In this document: positions 21,980 through 33,679 of the stretch, one piece after another
How positions within the stretch are numbered: position 1 is the stretch's first letter
How the letters are laid out: each line of letters opens with the position of its first letter
NCBI GenBank assembly: GCA_051453625.1
Contig: JBOZIK010000001.1
Location: forward strand, 141,041,072 to 141,105,071
Length of the DNA: 64,000 bases
Source: Welwitschia mirabilis
Taxonomy: Eukaryota; Gnetophyta; Gnetopsida; Welwitschiales
Reading direction: 5' to 3'
Position numbers and translations under genes: made by a program
Notes under the pieces: model-generated
Told to the model about the DNA's origin: nothing
Seen by the model: only the letters and a program-made list of their open reading frames with translations
Database searches by the model: none

Positions 21980-23555
21980 TGAGGATCATTAAGCTCAAAT
22001 AGAAGGGATGAATGAGTTTTATCAAATAAAATTTTAAATAAAATTGTTAAATGAAAATGGAAAAACACCTTACTAAATAATCTAGTTTTCCAACGTAGGT
22101 ACATCCACACATAGAGGATAGCTTCTACTCAACACTTTAGATATTCTTGATTAGTAAAAAATAGTGGCTTTCTGACAATTTATAATCTTATAATAAATAA
22201 GAGTCTCCTCAAAAGATAGCACTCTCTCCCTTTCAAGGAAGTAGTAGTTTTCATAGGAACATTACAAACCTTTACAACAATGAGAGTCTCCTTGCAATGT
22301 AGCACTTCCTTTCTTATAAAGGAATAGTGGTTTGCATAGGTGCATCATAAACCTTTACAATAGCAATTGTCTTTGTGTAATAAATCACTTCCTTCCTCAT
22401 AAGGAAATAATAGTTTTTTGGCTTACCAACAACATTACATTAAACAAGTATCTAAAATCATAATCTCAAATGCACTCCCTTGCAAGGATTATTTTATAAA
22501 TTATTTAATATTTAAGAATGAACTTTATGATAAGATTTAATAATAAGATATTTCATAATGTAAACTAGAAATACAACAATAAATAAGCCTAAATATATTT
22601 CTTTGATGAAGATTAAAGTTTGTTGAAGTTATTATTATCATGTTGAGTATTAATGAAGAATGATAGCAATGAGGATACAATATCAAAAGATGAAAGTAAT
22701 GCAAGTTCCTTGTAAATAATGCCCTTGATTCTTTATGAGGTTTTTTTGCTTATGGATTTATTATTCTATTTTTGTTTGATTAAGGAAATTCCTAAATTCC
22801 TTAAGATATACGATCATTAAGGTTCCAAAAAACTTTTTCTTTAATTTATCTTATCAAGGCTTTATAAGGTTGATTAAAATATTATCATTTAAGCTTGAAA
22901 GAGAGTTGTTTGATTTTGTAATTACCATGCAATGAATAGGTAACATCTATATTTTGGATGCATTACTTTAATTTTAATCAATATGAACTTTGGTCTAAGA
23001 TGTTTTCATTTTTATGCATATCTGCCAATAGTTAGATGTCTTCACCTTATAGACATATTTAATCAAATTGTCTATATTTTGATGAATTTTACTTTGTAGT
23101 GTTTTGGTGACTTCATGATCACAAATCTATGGTGTATGCATTAATAGGTCATATGAAGTCCAAGATATTAATCAAAAATCAAATTTACTATATTACCTAT
23201 TTTACCTCAATATAGAGATCTTTAAACATATAAAAATCTTCATCTATGTCAAATTCAACTTTCAGCTTAGTAGCCTTGAATATGGTAGTTATCTTTTATC
23301 TTATGACTTAAATTGTAGTATATACAAGAGATCTTCAAATGTTTAGATGTCTTTACTTGAGATGTCTTTAATTTTATAGAGGTTCTTAAATAATTAATTT
23401 AGTAATTTAGCATCTAATCCTTTTCATGAGATGTTATTTCTAAACATCCATCATAATCTAATGCCTATCAAGGTCTAATATTCTTGTAATAACCTATTTA
23501 CATAATGATACAAAATGTTTAACAAGTAAAATCATCAAAAATATATTTATCAATA
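21980..23555 (-). repeat. 5' LTR of copia II
   Basis: Begins TGAGGATCATTAAGCTC on the plus strand and ends ...TTTATCAATA; aligns along its length with 15241-16812. Confidence 0.85.
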
Positions 23556-24411
23556 AAACCAATGCAAGAATTCCAAAAAATACTAAATATATAATAATCA
23601 TAGCCTCAATAAGAGAAACATATAATATAAAATCAAGATTACATTCAAAACAAGATTTAAATACAAAGTTTAATGTAAAAACCTAGATGAAATTTCACTA
23701 TGTTAACATTCCACTTATAAGAATCCTCTAAATTATATTAAAGAAGAAGGTAATTTAATTACCTCTAATCAAATTAAAAGATCCTAATGCCCTAAAACCA
23801 AAAAGTTAAGATGAATTCAAGTATTATGAATATTATAAAATCAAGGTCATCATACTAAAAACTGATTCAACCTAAAACATATTATTCAAGACATCATTAA
23901 AAACAAAAGAGACATTAAATTCAATATAATTCTTACTACTATAAATATGTAGCTAAAAATTGATGGGAAATTTTTCCTTCTTATACTTCTACATGATAAT
24001 CACTATAAAATATAATAATTTAAAATGACAATGCTTCTTATGTAATTTTTATCATCCATGATCAACCTATAAAAGCTGAAGAATAATCATTTAAGAAAAA
24101 AATGAAAACTTAGATCACTGATTCAAGTGAAACATGTCCAAAATTGATCAATGCCTCAATCTAATATCCAATCATAGTCACATGCCTATAAAGGAGAGGA
24201 AGAGTGCCATTACCTCTTTTTCTTAATTGAAAACTTTGAGCCTCATAAGAAATAATTTAAAATGCTATGTACTAAATGATTAACATTGGAATTATCTTAA
24301 AAAAAAAATCTACCTTAAAGTAAATAACCTTTATAAGAACACTAAACATCAATAAGTTATCCAATTCCAACTTAAACAAATCTCAACTACTTCTCAAAAT
24401 AGTATAATCAT

Positions 24412-25250
24412 TGAATCATCCTACATTTTAGTAAACATTAGATCTAATAAAGTAGTCAGGATCTTTATCAATTATGGGGCTAAATGAAATGTGATTAGAT
24501 CATCATCTTATAACATCTATTAAATTTGAAAAAGAGTGTAATATTTANNNNNNNNNNNNNNNNNNNNNNNNNNNNNNNNNNNNNNNNNNNNNNNNNNNNN
24601 NNNNNNNNNNNNNNNNNNNNNNNNNNNNNNNNNNNNNNNNNNNNNNNNNNNNNNNNNNNNNNNNNNNNNNNNNNNNNNNNNNNNNNNNNNNNNNNNNNNN
24701 NNNNNNNNNNNNNNNNNNNNNNNNNNNNNNNNNNNNNNNNNNNNNNNNNNNNNNNNNNNNNNNNNNNNNNNNNNNNNNNNNNNNNNNNNNNNNNNNNNNN
24801 NNNNNNNNNNNNNNNNNNNNNNNNNNNNNNNNNNNNNNNNNNNNNNNNNNNNNNNNNNNNNNNNNNNNNNNNNNNNNNNNNNNNNNNNNNNNNNNNNNNN
24901 NNNNNNNNNNNNNNNNNNNNNNNNNNNNNNNNNNNNNNNNNNNNNNNNNNNNNNNNNNNNNNNNNNNNNNNNNNNNNNNNNNNNNTAAATGATATGTTAT
25001 TAGATCATCATCTTATAACATATATTATATTTGAAAAAGTGTGTTATATTTAGATATTTTAATGATTATGAATATAAATTAAGGGAAATAATCACCTTAC
25101 TAGTTAAGATCATTAAAAAGTCTAAAAACATTAAATTTCATGTAATTGACAATGTCACAACATTCAACATATTACTATGTTTCCCTTGGATCATGGATAT
25201 AGGGGCAATTATATATTTATTCCATTATAAATTAAAGTTTATTATATAAA
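24412..25250 (+). pseudogene. Tat-like gypsy aspartic protease remnant
   Basis: Before the N gap the plus frame reads SNKVVRIFINYGAK at about 24450-24480, corresponding to the retropepsin 'VLIDNGASLN' strand. After the gap, the 72-residue open frame from 25031 contains IKFHVIDNVTTFNILLCFPW, then MDIGAIIYLFHYKLKFI, the plant 'FxVxDIxxxYNxLLGRPWIHxxGAxxSxxHxxLKF' segment that precedes RT in Tat elements. The catalytic Asp is Asn in the second position of the motif and the frame has stops. A 438-bp N run with partly duplicated flanks interrupts it. Confidence 0.8.
24548..24985. other. Assembly gap (438 N) with similar flanks
   Basis: About 65 bp before the gap (from about 24487) and after it (from about 24990) share tagatcatcatcttataaca and tttgaaaaag runs but differ at several bases. 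They could be a short duplication or two haplotypes. Confidence 0.8.
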
Positions 25251-25309
25251 AAATCTTATAGTTCCACTAGAAAAAAGTTCATATTAGTAGCATCCTAGTG
25301 ATCCTAGTT

Positions 25310-25614
25310 GATTCAGGCTTATTTGAGATGAAGACATCTTTGATGTTAGAAGACATTTATAAGATGCATAGATATCTTTAACCTATTAGATGTCTTTCTT
25401 AAATTTAATGAGTCGATAAAAATGTCTTTAATGTATTATACTACTATCCTAAAATTTCTATTCTCTATAATCAAAATTTAGTTTTATAAAGATGTTTTTA
25501 AAATTGTAATATGTCTATCTTTAGCTGACTTAAAAATTAAGTTCCATAAAGATGTCTTTAGAGATTAAAGATGTTTATTTAATAGATCATAGACATTTAT
25601 CTATTGAAAGAAAT
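25310..25614. repeat. Second cluster of agatgtcttta motifs
   Basis: Roughly eight spaced copies of agatgtcttta or its inverse in 300 bp, just before the Athila LTR. The same motif marks the LTRs of copia II. Confidence 0.5.
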
Positions 25615-26850
25615 TATTATGATTCATGTTTATGCAATATGTTATGTCCTTAATTAAATCCTATCAATTAAAAATACTTGCATGAAACACATGATAGTAT
25701 AGTTAGGAGTTAATCTGAATGTCATAATCCATCAAAAGCACTAGGCAAAAAGAAAGAAAATTGATCTTAAATGAATTTTTTTTAATTTTTTATTAAGTAT
25801 TTAAAAATAAAAATGATGCAAAAAAAATACAAAGTAAACACACTATTTAATGAAATGCAAATGAAAACTATTTTAAATGAAGTATTTATTTAACTACTAG
25901 ATCTTCTAGTCATAGAGATCAATTATAATGACCTATATCAACCAAGAAAAAATATTACTTAATACTAAATGACATCAGCTATTAGGTATGTTAAATAGAA
26001 TATAATAATATGCAATTATTAAGCTATGAAATGCAAAGTAAAATGTGATTCAATTACTAACTAATGATTTCAATATTAATAAAGGTTGCTCTTATGATTT
26101 ATATTAACTGTGAAGCTATCACAAAATCATAATCAACATAAACCATAAGGAAGATGCACAAGAAGATATTAAAGAAAAATAGATTTTTTTATTATTGAAC
26201 ATTCATATTACAAAATAGCAGCATCTAAATAAAGGATACATAGCCCGACACTAAGGAAGATGTCTCTCCATAACAATGAATGGATATTCTACCATTTGAT
26301 CTCTTATCATAAGACTTGATAGTGAAAAAAAAGATGATCAAAAAAATGAGGATGCGGAGGTTTTATTATTTATAATAAAAATAGAAAACCTAATAGATGA
26401 AACATAAATTCTAGTAGCACATAAGAGGCACATGAAATTTTACAAAAGTTAGGTAAAATTTGGTACGTTAATTGAAAATTTAGGTGGTCATATTTCTAGT
26501 CATTCAAAAGATGGAGGGGATGATGCCACATCAAAAAAGATCCCACATTAGCTTCATCTTTAGTTGAGTCAACATCTATTGTCTGTGTGATCATCTAGAT
26601 GATGAAGGAAATTATGGATTCTTAATTATTTCTTCATGTCAAATTAGCCTCTTTAATCATTGAACTCCTCTTCAAAATTTGAAGTATTATATTTTGCTTG
26701 AAATACTGTGAAATGTAATAAAGATTATACATTTCTATAACTATCTTATTAACTCTCTATTATTATCAAAAATCCACATAAATATATTTAAATATCTTGT
26801 AAAGCTACTTAAAATACTTTATCAAATACATACAATTTGTCATTGCAACA
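25615..26850 (-). repeat. 3' LTR of Athila A (copy A)
   Basis: Aligns with 41487-42709 over its whole 1.24 kb, for example at gcatgaaacacatg and gaaatgcaaatgaaaactattt. The minus strand starts TGTTGCAATG and is preceded by a purine-rich tract. Confidence 0.8.
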
Positions 26851-26863
26851 TATCCCTCCACTT
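26851..26863 (-). other. Polypurine tract next to LTR copy A
   Basis: Minus-strand AAGTGGAGGGATA directly abuts TGTTGCAATG. A related tract lies before the 3' LTR of Athila B (53249-53261). Confidence 0.65.
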
Positions 26864-27991
26864 AGCCTTGTCAATTCCTAACCAAGTAGATGAACAATTG
26901 TAATTGCAAGTTAAATTAATTACAATAAAAATTAACTCTAGAAATGTAAATTAAAGTTAGAAATCTTATCATGTAGGATAAAATCTCAAAAACCAATAAA
27001 CTAAATGTTTTACCTTAGTGGAGCATGTGGCCATACTATCGTCTTGTGCATCGTCGAGACAATGAAGGAAATATCAAACTAAAAAATTACACTAAAAAAA
27101 TAGTTACTTATTAAAAAATATCATTAGAAAACAAACATTAAAATGCTTATAAATTTCATTAGCCCTACACTTAAAATTTTTAACACATCATGCAAATAAT
27201 CATAGAGCATCATATCAAGGAAACAAAGATCATAATAAGGTATTATAGTAATATTTTCAATAAATGATGTACATCATAAATAATAATAACCCAAAATAAA
27301 GATGTGTATCTATCATCAAAAGAAAATAATAATGATAGCTCAAAATAATTTTAATGTATTAATCATGAGGTTTTAGTATAGTCCACAAAAGAAAAATACA
27401 TTAATAATAGCAATAGAATAAGTTACTCCCTCCATGGTGCAATAGTAAATTCATGTTTGCTAACCATAGGTATAGGTGGAGAAGGAGGAGGGTGCTCCTC
27501 ATTAGAAGGGAAATGTGCACTAATGGTGATCTTAATAATTTGGATTACATCATTAGCCTCAACTGATACCACCTATAGAATATCAACTATAATGTTGTGC
27601 TTGGTGTGAAATACCTAGTCTCACATATCTGTTATTTGATGCTAAATGTGATGTAGCTATTACTTAGTACTAGACATCCTCTACTCCATAGTAGTCATCT
27701 CTACTATAGCTTTATGAAGGCTTCATATATCATCTTTCTACTCCCTTGAGTTATATCTATAAGAAGGTCCTACATCTACTCTAGAGTGATACCTACAATA
27801 GGTCTTAGAACTTGCTATCTCTCAACCTCACCTTGAATTTAGATGCCCATATCCTATAGGTAACAAGTTAATATCTACAAATGAGTAAAGATACTACTTT
27901 ATTAGATGCTCTGATATGAAAAAATGATGAAAAATAGAATAGAGGAGATAAGGATATTCCAAAGTCTAAATGTGTTACACCTTTATCATGG
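26864..27991 (-). repeat. 3' untranslated tail, copy A
   Basis: Corresponds to 28371-29464. Similarity rises toward its right end: the last ~210 bp before the gap differ at only about ten positions, while the left part differs far more. Confidence 0.75.
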
Positions 27992-28091
27992 NNNNNNNNN
28001 NNNNNNNNNNNNNNNNNNNNNNNNNNNNNNNNNNNNNNNNNNNNNNNNNNNNNNNNNNNNNNNNNNNNNNNNNNNNNNNNNNNNNNNNNNN
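27992..28091. other. Assembly gap (100 N)
   Basis: Separates two tandem copies of the Athila A 3' end; the true distance between them is unknown. Confidence 0.9.
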
Positions 28092-28357
28092 TTTCTTATG
28101 TAGTCATTTAGTACTCTCATCCAAATGATGAAGGAGATAGTAAATTTTTAAGTTCTTCTTCATATCAAATTAGCCTCTTTAATCATTAAGCTCTTCTTCA
28201 GAATATGAAGTATTAGTTTTTACACAAAATGCTATCAAATGTGATAAAGATTATATTGAATCTTCATTATTATTAAAACTCCATCTAAACCTATCAAAAT
28301 ATCTTATAAAACTACTTAAAATAGCCTATCAAATATAGATAATCTGACATCATAACA
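28092..28357 (-). repeat. 3' LTR of Athila A, partial (copy B)
   Basis: Aligns with the outer 300 bp of copies at 26570-26850 and 42430-42709, ending cataaca (minus start TGTTATGATG). The remainder is lost at the gap. A purine-rich tract AACTTGGGGGTTA follows at 28358-28370. Confidence 0.75.
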
Positions 28358-28370
28358 TAACCCCCAAGTT

Positions 28371-29464
28371 AGGCTTATCACTCCCTAATAAATTAAGTAA
28401 AAAACTATAATTGTTAGCCAAATTAACTAAGATGGAAGTTAATTAGGGAAACTCAAAAATATCATCATGCAAGATAAAATATCAAAAATTGATAAATTAA
28501 CTTAGTAGAACATGTGATTATACTATTGTCCTATGTGTTATTTGGATGATGTAGGGGATGATAGGCTAAATAAATATAATGATAAAATATATACCTATAA
28601 AAAATCACCAAAAAAAGGTTAAAATGCTTATAAGTTTCATTAGCCTCTTACTTAATATATTTAGCATATTGTGAAAAGAATTGTAGAATGTCATATTGAG
28701 GGGAAAAAATCATAAGGTATCATCATAATATTTCCAATAAATGATGTGCATCATAAATAATGATAACCCAAAATAAAGATGTGCACATATCATAATAAAA
28801 ATGATAATGATAATTTAAAATGATATACATATATTAATCATGAGTTTTTAGACAATCTAGAAAAGAAAAATTCATTAACAATAGTAATACAATAAATCAC
28901 TCCCTTCATGGTGCAACAATAAATTCATGTTCAACTGCCATAGGTGTAAGTGGAGAAGGAGAAGGGTGCTTCACATTGGTAGATAAATGTGCAATAATGG
29001 TAGTCTCAATAGTTGGAATTATGTCATCTATGTAAATGCACACCACCTTTGAAATATCAACTGTAACACTGTTCTTAATGCATAATACCTAGTCTCATAC
29101 CTTTGTTATATTGCTTAATGTAATGTATCTATTACTCAGTGCTAGACATCACTTGCTCTATGGTAATCATATTTTGCTAAAGCTTTGTGAATCCCTAATC
29201 CATCATCTCTTTAATCCCCTAAACTGTGTCCATAATAAGAGCTTTAATCTATTCTAAAGTGATACCTACTATAGGTCTTAGAACCTACTATCTCTCAACC
29301 TCACCTAGAATTTAGATACCCATATCCTATAGGTAACAAGTTGATATCTACAAATGAGTAAAGCTACTACTTTATTAGATACTCTGATATGAAAAAATGA
29401 TGAAAAATAGAATAGAGGAGATAAGGATATTCCAAAGTCTAAATGTATTACACCTTTATCATGG
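28371..29464 (-). repeat. 3' untranslated tail, copy B
   Basis: Second copy of the sequence at 26864-27991; it continues uninterrupted into the rest of the element at 29465. Confidence 0.75.
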
Positions 29465-29479
29465 ATTTGAGTCTCCTTC

Positions 29480-30200
29480 ATATAAATAATGTTAAATCCA
29501 TCTACGCATCCTATTTAAATACTATCAAGATTTTTAAGTGGGCTACCATAGCATGGCTATCATAAAAATGATGAAATAATTTTGTGGATCATCCCTCTAT
29601 GTAGAATCCTATATGCAAGTAGTAAATGTGTGATAAGTACTCTACACCTGTCTCATATAACATCTACTAGAATGTCTAATACAGTGTCATAGGCTCTATG
29701 CCTATTTTTACCACTAACAAAGTGGATGTATCTATGATCCCTAGGCCTTCTAACTCTATAACAATGGTAATGTATCCTAGGATAATCAAAATCTCATGGC
29801 CATGAATGGTGGCTATAATCATATTCGCTATGCATCCTTATGCATCTAACCTATGTTCAATATGCATTGTATCATACAAATCTCTGATATTTAATGCATA
29901 ATACACTCTGTATGCATTTACAATTCACTAAAGTTGTAAATTTATCAATCTTTAATTTACTTCATGCTTAATTCTACCCATGAAATCACTAAAGTGTCTC
30001 TCTACATAGATGGCTATATTTCGAATGGAGAGGGATCGAGTCTGATGAGGAGGTGGATGTACTAATTTGGCTCTCTAGATAATAGGAGGTACTAATGGCT
30101 TAGATTCCCATGCTAAATATTCAATATTAGACTTTATCTATCTACTATGTCAAGTACATGTCCTATTAAACAATGTCACAATGTGCATCACATGCGATAA
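29480..30200 (-). pseudogene. Decayed ORF after integrase, position of Athila env-like gene
   Basis: One minus-strand frame from about 30200 can be read for over 200 codons with isolated stops. Examples are NIEYLAWESKPLVPPII, SLSIRNIAIYVERHFSDFMG, IANMIIATIHGHEILIILGY and YETGVEYLSHIYYLHIGFYI. Stops mostly sit where a single C-to-T or G-to-A change would make Gln, Arg or Trp into a stop. I recognise no domain. Athila elements often carry an extra ORF between integrase and the 3' LTR, which is the only basis for the label. Athila B has no comparable stretch in its shorter 3' region. Confidence 0.4.
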
Positions 30201-30299
30201 TGTCAAAATGAGACTAACTAAATATGTCTTATAAAAGCTTAAAAAAATACCATAAATAGGGTTTTCATGAAGACCTTAAAAATATTTCTTTCTCCCTTT

Positions 30300-31800
30300 C
30301 ATGAAGTTTAATACATTCCATATTTCTTAAACATATGAGGGAGGAAAAAATGTAAATAGATAAAACAAGTGAACCCGATAAAAGGTGAAAAATGAAAGTG
30401 ACTAAAGTAAAAAACTAAATTGATAGAAATGTAGAGCTCATAGTACTAATCATTTTAATAATAAACATCACTAGATCACATCTAATAGTGTGAGAGAAAA
30501 TGAGTTTTAAAGTTGAAAACATAATTCTATATTGTAAATCACACAAATTAAAATTTCTCATAAAATGTGTGGTGAAAATTAAATATATCTGTTTCAAACT
30601 AAAGAGCATGAAAAAATAAATTTTTTATATAAAAACTACACTTCTAAATGCTAAAAAATAAGAGGAAAAATAAAAAAATAATAATGGAGAAAGAAACATG
30701 CCTCATTTTGCAAACATTTATGAAATCTTGCAAATAGAGTTTAAATGTAATTAAATGAGGCATCAAGAACATTAGTGGGCTTGAATGTAAAGAGTTCTTT
30801 ATAAGAGAATGAAAAGAAAAGATGCAAGAGTGATGAAAAATGAAGAAAACTAGCTTAATTCCATAGTTTTATTATGCTCTTGTTTGTCATGTTATCCAAA
30901 CAATAGCCTCAAGATTACTCTTAAAAAATCTCAGTCTGTTATCATACATGTTATGTAAATGGCAAGGTGGATGATAAGGTTTTTAAAAGATCAAAAAAAG
31001 ATAAAATCATTAACAAAATCAGTTAGGCTTAAATGGCATCATAGAGGCTTCAAAAAGTTATTATAAAATCTAAAAGATGGAAACAACTAAGGATCATGAT
31101 GAATAAAACTTAAAAATGAGGAGAGATCAAAGTAAGAAAAAGGACAAGGCTATGAGAATGTATCAATTAGGAAAAATCATGGCTAAAGAAACTTAACAAG
31201 TGTGCCTAATTTAAATTAATTAAGTAAATCTGTCAAAACTTGAAAAGATATTAAAGGAACATCACCTATCGAAATGATAAAAAAAGGATAACACTTATTA
31301 ATGAACAACAAATTTGAAAATAAAAGCAAAAACACATAAACTATTAAATGATAAAGTCCTAAAAATTATGATTAAAAAAACTAGAACAATGACTTTAAAA
31401 TACTGACCAACTAACTAAGAAAAAATAGAATGAAAATGGAAACTAGAAATATAAAGAAGATAGTGTACTCACCCTAAATTCTAACCTAGCAAAATCCTTT
31501 GGTAGAAATCATAAAATTACCTAATTAATAATGAATAACATGATGTATTAACTCTATAAAATATCACTCAATAAGGTAATGATTATAACAATGCTAAAGA
31601 TTTAATTCTCTAACTAGTAATTAATAAAATTAGAAGCTACTACGAAATTAACTCACCTTCTCACACTCTAAAACACACTTGAATTCTTGAAAGTGAAATG
31701 ATCATGTGGGAGTAATGCATGCATTAAGAGTCTAGGAAATAAGTAATATGTCTTATGATATTAGAAATACCAACAACCTCATAACCTTAAAGTATTTATT
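30300..31800. other. Athila A 3' region without recognised gene
   Basis: AT-rich, stop-dense in all frames; no domain or clear repeat seen. It has no obvious counterpart in Athila B. Confidence 0.45.
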
Positions 31801-32339
31801 ATTTCTCCATGATGAAAGGAGTGCAAGCATATTCAAAGAAGTAAGTGCCCACAAATCATGGTCAACTAATCTCCTAGTAGAGTTTCCATAAGTACTAACA
31901 CTGCCAAAGGTTCCTTTTAGGAAAATTTATCTAAGTATAGTATGACATCATGATGACCATGTATTTAGCACACATACAATAGATAATAATCATTATTCTT
32001 TTCTTTTCTTTTTATTTGGAATAAATCCCACATGATCACATACTTTCAAAGACAAAGGTGAATAAATAAGATGAAAAATAGGGAAAAAAACATATCTAAA
32101 TAACTAAAAATCTCATACCATTAAAAACAATACAAAAAATAAGGAATTTTTCTTTAAAATAAAATTAATATATGTATGAATGTCTTAAGACTTGGTGAAT
32201 TCAATATTATTACTTTGAAATGCCCAAGTAAAAATTACTAGTTATGGTAACTTCATAAAGTAATACATAAGCCAAGTAAACTATGATTAAGTAACATCAT
32301 AAAATCCATTAAAGGAATTTGTTAAGAAATAATTCAAAT

Positions 32340-33650
32340 AATGATAGGGTGAAAGCCCTCCTCATCAAGGAGAACATTTAAGACAAGTGCTTCTATCATG
32401 TTCAAGATTACATTGGGAGTTTTTTTAAATATATTTTCAACCTTTATCCATTGACTTTTTTAATCTCTATAGTATTTCAATTGAAAATCTCAAATGAGCC
32501 ATTAGAATGTACTTGTTTTATAAGATAATAACCTAATCATTTAGAGGTCAACTTATAGTGTAAAATATGCACTAAAGTGTTATATAAACAAATAATTTGA
32601 CCAAGTTTAAACTATTTATGAGTTATTTTTTATAATATTTAAACTTAAATTGGGCTTTATGAATGAGTTAATGATGTATGACATGAATACATTTTTCACC
32701 TAAGTGATCAAATTAGACTAATTAAGTCTTAAGATTTTCATCTAAGTCTACAAGGTTATGTTAATAGATAGAACGAGAAGAGTAATAACAAACATTAACT
32801 AACAAGATACAAACTTTTTCATACACAAGATCATAAGATGAAAATCCAAGGGAATTATGCCAAGCAGTATAACAAGCCCAAAAGACATCGTTAGACTTAG
32901 AAGCTAAATATTTCTTATTAACAAAGACAAGTTTTTAAATCATTTTCTTAATTTTTATTTTTACAGTTTTAGCTTGACCATTAGATTAAGGATGATAAGC
33001 ATAAGAAACTCTATGTTTAATTCCTATAAATAAGATAAGTCTCCTAAAAAGATAATTTATGAAATGAATTTCTTAAGTACTAGTGATAATTCTAAAAAAA
33101 CCAAAAAATTGAAATATATGAGTTTGAACAAAATTGCAAATAGTTTGAGCATCATTTGTAATAGTAGGAATCAATTTAAGTCATTTAGTAACATAATTAA
33201 TAGCTACTGAGATATAGTTTTTCTTATGAGAAGGTAGTTAATAAGGCTTATAAAGTCAATTCCTAAGAGTTAAAAGGCTTAAATGGCATATCTTGAGAGT
33301 GTGTAAGGCTATCATAATGCTAATAAGCATTACACTTTTTAACAAAGTAAAAAAAATCTTTAAAAGGAGTAAGCAAATAGAAACTAGAGTGAAGAATTTT
33401 CATTATAGTTTTCTATCCACTAACGTATCTTTTATAAACCCCACCATGGAAAAGGTTAAAAATATCTAGTTATTCTCATTCAAGAACACATTTTAACATG
33501 GTTTGGTCTTTACACCTATGGTAAAAATGTGCTATTTTCATTCATGATTACAAATCATATGGAAAAATGATTTTTGTTACTTATGACTCCAATTTTAAGA
33601 TGTTTTCATGGTAATAAGATAATTTACTAGGTTCGCATACTAAGGGATAG
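32340..33650 (-). pseudogene. Ty3/gypsy integrase remnant (Athila A)
   Basis: The minus strand shows the gypsy integrase order in shifting frames. VAINYVTK*LKLIPTITNDA is the first core strand with neighbours. IKHRVSYAYHP*SNGQAKT is the region of the third acidic residue. The C-terminal tail includes a MIEALVLN segment near 32390 also present in Athila B (MIEALALKAPRNEED). The acidic triad is not intact and there are many stops. Confidence 0.8.
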
Positions 33651-33679
33651 GATGAAAATAAAAGATGGAAAAATGTTAC

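Larger units (their letters stand above)
15241..23555 (-). mobile_element. Ty1/copia-like LTR retrotransposon (copia II), non-autonomous
   Basis: An 8.3-kb minus-strand element with LTRs at 15241-16812 and 21980-23555, of nearly equal length (1572 and 1576 bp). The flanking 5-mers caacc (15236-15240) and aaacc (23556-23560) match at four of five bases. Inside are a decayed initiator-Met primer site, Gag, a decayed protease motif at about 20130, and an extra ORF (19290 to about 17600). No integrase, RT or RNase H was seen. It inserted between the Gag and protease of the Tat-like element. Confidence 0.85.
23556..25614 (+). mobile_element. Tat-like Ty3/gypsy element, right part
   Basis: Resumes the host element after copia II and contains protease at 24400-25250. 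It is cut at 25615 by an Athila-type LTR. No RT of this element was recovered further right, so the 3' half is absent or unrecognisable. Confidence 0.55.

Noticed and set aside
24526-25053. 175-codon open frame
   Set aside because: Almost wholly N; real codons at its ends belong to duplicated gap flanks.
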